Shown here piece after piece: positions 61,592 through 64,000 of a stretch of 64,000 nucleotides of DNA (its first letter is position 1; each line of letters opens with the position of its first letter). The DNA lies in NCBI GenBank assembly GCA_020831965.1, contig JAFIFP010000014.1:1-64000 (forward strand), in the 5' to 3' direction. The position numbers and the translations under genes are program-made. The notes beneath the pieces were generated by a model that was not told the origin of the DNA, made no database searches, and was given only the letters and a program-made list of their open reading frames with translations. Source of the DNA: Idiomarina sp. Its GTDB lineage: Bacteria > Pseudomonadota > Gammaproteobacteria > Enterobacterales > Alteromonadaceae.

Positions 61592-61714
61592 TTGCCTTTG
61601 ATATAGCGCAAAAAATCGTTGGACTGAGCTTTACAAGCTTTGCATAGGTAAATCATACTAAAACCTGTGGGACAGGTCGCTTGGTGTGCAGTCCAATGAT
61701 GAAGCCTCATATTT

Positions 61715-63031
61715 ATGGCAAATAAAAACGGCAACAAGAAGTCACCCGACAATAACCGTCTCGAGAAAATAGCGAGTATTTCTCCTGGGGTTATTTATCA
61801 ATTTGAGCGTCGTCCTGATGGTACGGCGTACTTCCCTTACGCGAGCGATAAACTTAAAGATATCTACGGAGTCACTCCCGAAGAAGCGTTTCAGGATGCC
61901 TCTTCTGTCTTTAAGGTTATTCACCCAAGTGATCTTGAATATGTTGCCAGTAGCATTCTCGACTCCGAAACTCATTTAACACCATGGTGCTGTGAATATC
62001 GCGTGATACTCAATGGTGAAGAGCGTTGGGTTCGTGGGCATTCCATTCCAGAACAGACCGAAGACGGCACTGTAATTTGGTCTGGCTTAATCATGGATAT
62101 TACTGAACAGAAAGAAATCGAGCACGAACTAGCCGTGTCTAAAGAACGTCTGGAGCGCGCGCAGCGGATCGCTAAACTAGGTTATTGGCGTGCGGATTTT
62201 GCAACGGGTGAGCTTGAGTGGTCAGAAATTATTTTCGAAATTTTCGGTTTTGACAAACGAAAGACAACGCCTTCAGTAGAACTTTTTCGAAGTGTAGTAC
62301 ACCCAGCTGACTTACCAACAGTACTAGTGCATGAAGAGAAAGCCCGGGAAACCGGTGTATACGACATTCAGCATCGAATTATTCGTCCTGATGGTGAGGT
62401 ACGTTGGGTGCATGAGCTCGCTGACTTTCGCGGCGAAGCTGAAGGAAGTAACCCGGTTTTATTTGGTACCGTTCGGGATATTACGGATCAAAAGCGCTTA
62501 GAGGAAAGTTTGCGGGAACTCAGCATTACCGATAGCTTGACGCAGTTACATAACCGCCGTCACGTGTTGAATGTCATGCAAGGGCTGATAGCAACGGCAC
62601 AACGCTATGATCGCGGCTTCTCTATTCTGATGTACGACTTCGATCGCTTTAAACATGTGAACGACACCTACGGTCACTCGGTTGGTGATGAGGTGCTTTC
62701 ACGGGTATCCAAGCTCGTTCGAGGTGAACTGCGTCAGTGCGATATTGTTGCCCGCTTGGGTGGCGAAGAGTTTGTAGTAGTGTTGCCTGACACCGAGCTA
62801 ATGGATGCACTGGCGGTCGCGGAAAAGTTACGACAACGCATTAGTGAAATTGAGTTTACCTCAAGTTCTCACGACACCTTTTTTATTACTGCAACTTTCG
62901 GGGTAACGGCGTTTGAGCTGGGCGACATGCACCCTGATGACTTGCTGAAGCGCGCCGATAGTTTGATGTACCAAGGTAAACAGGCGGGCCGAAATCGCGT
63001 GATGGTCAGTCAGCAAAATACAATTTCTTAG
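61715..63031 (+). CDS. PAS-PAS-GGDEF diguanylate cyclase
   Basis: This 438-residue cytosolic protein has PAS/PAC domain 1 (about 20-130), PAS/PAC domain 2 (about 145-258) and a GGDEF domain (about 265-430). The active site is GGEEF (349-353), a functional variant. An RxxD inhibitory site (RQCD, 340-343) lies five residues upstream, so product feedback is likely. It should make c-di-GMP in response to a signal bound by the PAS domains. No partner gene is adjacent. Confidence 0.94.
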   Translation: MANKNGNKKSPDNNRLEKIASISPGVIYQFERRPDGTAYFPYASDKLKDIYGVTPEEAFQDASSVFKVIHPSDLEYVASSILDSETHLTPWCCEYRVILNGEERWVRGHSIPEQTEDGTVIWSGLIMDITEQKEIEHELAVSKERLERAQRIAKLGYWRADFATGELEWSEIIFEIFGFDKRKTTPSVELFRSVVHPADLPTVLVHEEKARETGVYDIQHRIIRPDGEVRWVHELADFRGEAEGSNPVLFGTVRDITDQKRLEESLRELSITDSLTQLHNRRHVLNVMQGLIATAQRYDRGFSILMYDFDRFKHVNDTYGHSVGDEVLSRVSKLVRGELRQCDIVARLGGEEFVVVLPDTELMDALAVAEKLRQRISEIEFTSSSHDTFFITATFGVTAFELGDMHPDDLLKRADSLMYQGKQAGRNRVMVSQQNTIS

Positions 63032-63065
63032 CTAAACTTAGCTCCAACAGATTAGGAGCTAACTT

Positions 63066-63686
63066 ATGCACACTTCAACACGTCTCACGTCTCAATCGAA
63101 TGGTCACTTTGCAGATCGTTTTCAGCAGTTCGTTTTATTGCTAACTCTCTTTGCCTTGTTAACTTTCAATACGTCAGTGCTCGCGGATAGTCTCACCGAT
63201 CGGCATATTCGCGCGTTTATCGCCTCAATGGAGGAATTAAAAACCATTGAGGACGAACTTAAAGAGTTTGAACTCGACGAGGACGATGGCTTGGAAGGGA
63301 TGCCTTCAATGGCTCAACTTGTGGAGAATATGCGCGACTACCCAGTCTATGGGCGAGTCGAAACAGCAGTCAAAAAACATGGTTTTAGCTCAGTTGATGC
63401 CTGGGCTGTAACGGCAGACCGAGTCATTCGAGCCGTTATCTCAGTGCACATGGAAGCGCATCAAGCGGACTATCGAATGGAGATGATGCAACTAATGGAA
63501 GATCTCGATTCGAACCCGCACATGTCAGCGCAACAGCGTCAACAAATGCGCGATATGATCATGCAAGGACAGGAATGGTTTGATGAGTTTGGAAACGCGC
63601 CGGATGCCGATCGCCGGGCTATTCAGCCTCATCTACAACGCCTAATCGAAGTGTTAGAACTCGACATTGAAGATCCGGACGACTAG
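63066..63686 (+). CDS. Small exported protein of unknown function
   Basis: This is a 206-residue protein with a signal peptide (hydrophobic about 20-40, cleavage near VLA). The mature part is all-alpha, acidic (DELKEFELDEDDG) and Met/Gln-rich in its second half. No family is recognised. Its ribosome site AGGAG lies 8 bp before the ATG. It lies between the cyclase and the convergent DUF1289 gene. Confidence 0.75.
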   Translation: MHTSTRLTSQSNGHFADRFQQFVLLLTLFALLTFNTSVLADSLTDRHIRAFIASMEELKTIEDELKEFELDEDDGLEGMPSMAQLVENMRDYPVYGRVETAVKKHGFSSVDAWAVTADRVIRAVISVHMEAHQADYRMEMMQLMEDLDSNPHMSAQQRQQMRDMIMQGQEWFDEFGNAPDADRRAIQPHLQRLIEVLELDIEDPDD

Positions 63687-63699
63687 TTCCGAACGTAGA

Positions 63700-63987
63700 T
63701 CATTCTGTGTCCGGTAGGCCGGGTAAACCGAGTTGTTCCGCTGTCGGTGTGTCTTGTGAGCTCGCAGCCTCAGATTGTTTTAGAGTCGCGAGAAAGCTGT
63801 CGCGACGTCGTTGGCGTTGAGCCAACCGCTTCAATATCTGTGCTTGCTCTACTTCAGCTTTGTTGTGCCATTCGAAACGTTCGTCGCGTGAGCGAAGGCA
63901 GCCAATGCAGTAGCCTCGTGGCCCAGCTTCGCATACGCCGATGCAGGGATTGGGTAGACGAAACAGTTCAATTTGGCCTGTGCTCAT
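63700..63987 (-). CDS. DUF1289-family protein
   Basis: This 95-residue protein has an N-terminal DUF1289 domain (residues 10-50): NPCIGVCEAGPRGYCIGCLRSRDE. The four Cys (CxxxC, CxxC) may bind metal. The C-terminus is polar and variable. The function is unknown. It is convergent with the upstream small exported protein gene. Confidence 0.93.
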   Translation of the reverse strand: MSTGQIELFRLPNPCIGVCEAGPRGYCIGCLRSRDERFEWHNKAEVEQAQILKRLAQRQRRRDSFLATLKQSEAASSQDTPTAEQLGLPGLPDTE

Positions 63988-64000
63988 GATGACTCACCTT

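Overview
This window is a gammaproteobacterial chromosome segment, most like Idiomarinaceae or another Alteromonadales lineage. The evidence is gene content and order: fadE, DUF3108-purN-purM, mfd next to a CsiV-type gene, lolCDE, and DUF2062-comEC-msbA-lpxK-ycaR-kdsB. A typical proteobacterial one-piece tmRNA carries the tag ANDNNYALAA. The lineage is inferred from remembered gene neighbourhoods, not from a search.

Layout. 1-450: right end of an IS3-family element and the stump of the gene it interrupted. 0.57-11.6 kb: housekeeping genes, namely fadE with a FadR-like operator, a DUF3108 protein, purMN, a GNAT/C39-peptidase fusion, wrbA, a large secreted nuclease and an FAH-family hydrolase, ending in ssrA. 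11.98-23.15 kb: an 11.2 kb AT-rich integrative element inserted in the 3' end of ssrA and bounded by a 15 bp direct repeat. It holds a tyrosine integrase, an AlpA regulator, a small HTH protein, a RepA/AAA_25-like ATPase, an overlapping pair encoding a putative EVE-HNH nuclease and a MazG-like pyrophosphohydrolase, a lipoprotein, a Ner-like regulator, a two-helix membrane coiled-coil protein, and a retron whose reverse transcriptase is fused to a trypsin-like protease. The retron's msr-msd RNA gene is visible from its perfect 14 bp a1/a2 repeat. 23.15-24.3 kb: a tandem array of terminator plus att-like units, then a Doc toxin with a 57-residue antitoxin.

24.5-46 kb is a mixed chromosomal region: a Sel1 protein, a PnuC-like transporter, a LiaF-like protein, a DCC thiol oxidoreductase, an MBL-fold lipoprotein, an M14 peptidase, a DMT exporter, a periplasmic redoxin with DsbD/ScsB, an SDR, tesB and acnA. 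It continues with an unusual run of five genes (a small membrane protein, a Na+:solute symporter, a 39-residue membrane peptide, a divergent aspartate-carbamoyltransferase-like enzyme and an AsnB-type synthetase) and ends with a His-rich zinc lipoprotein behind a Zur-like box.

46-64 kb is core envelope and DNA-repair territory: csiV and mfd, a PilZ protein, lolCDE for lipoprotein release, DUF2062, comEC, msbA-lpxK-ycaR-kdsB for lipid A and Kdo, a PAS-PAS-GGDEF cyclase, a small exported protein and a DUF1289 protein.

The island reads as a P4-like or satellite-like defence carrier. The integrase, AlpA and RepA-like genes probably serve its maintenance, and the retron and EVE-HNH/MazG pair are probable anti-phage cargo. 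The strongest candidates for under-described biology are the retron RT-protease with its neighbouring membrane protein, the EVE-HNH/MazG pair, and the symporter/carbamoyltransferase/AsnB cluster.
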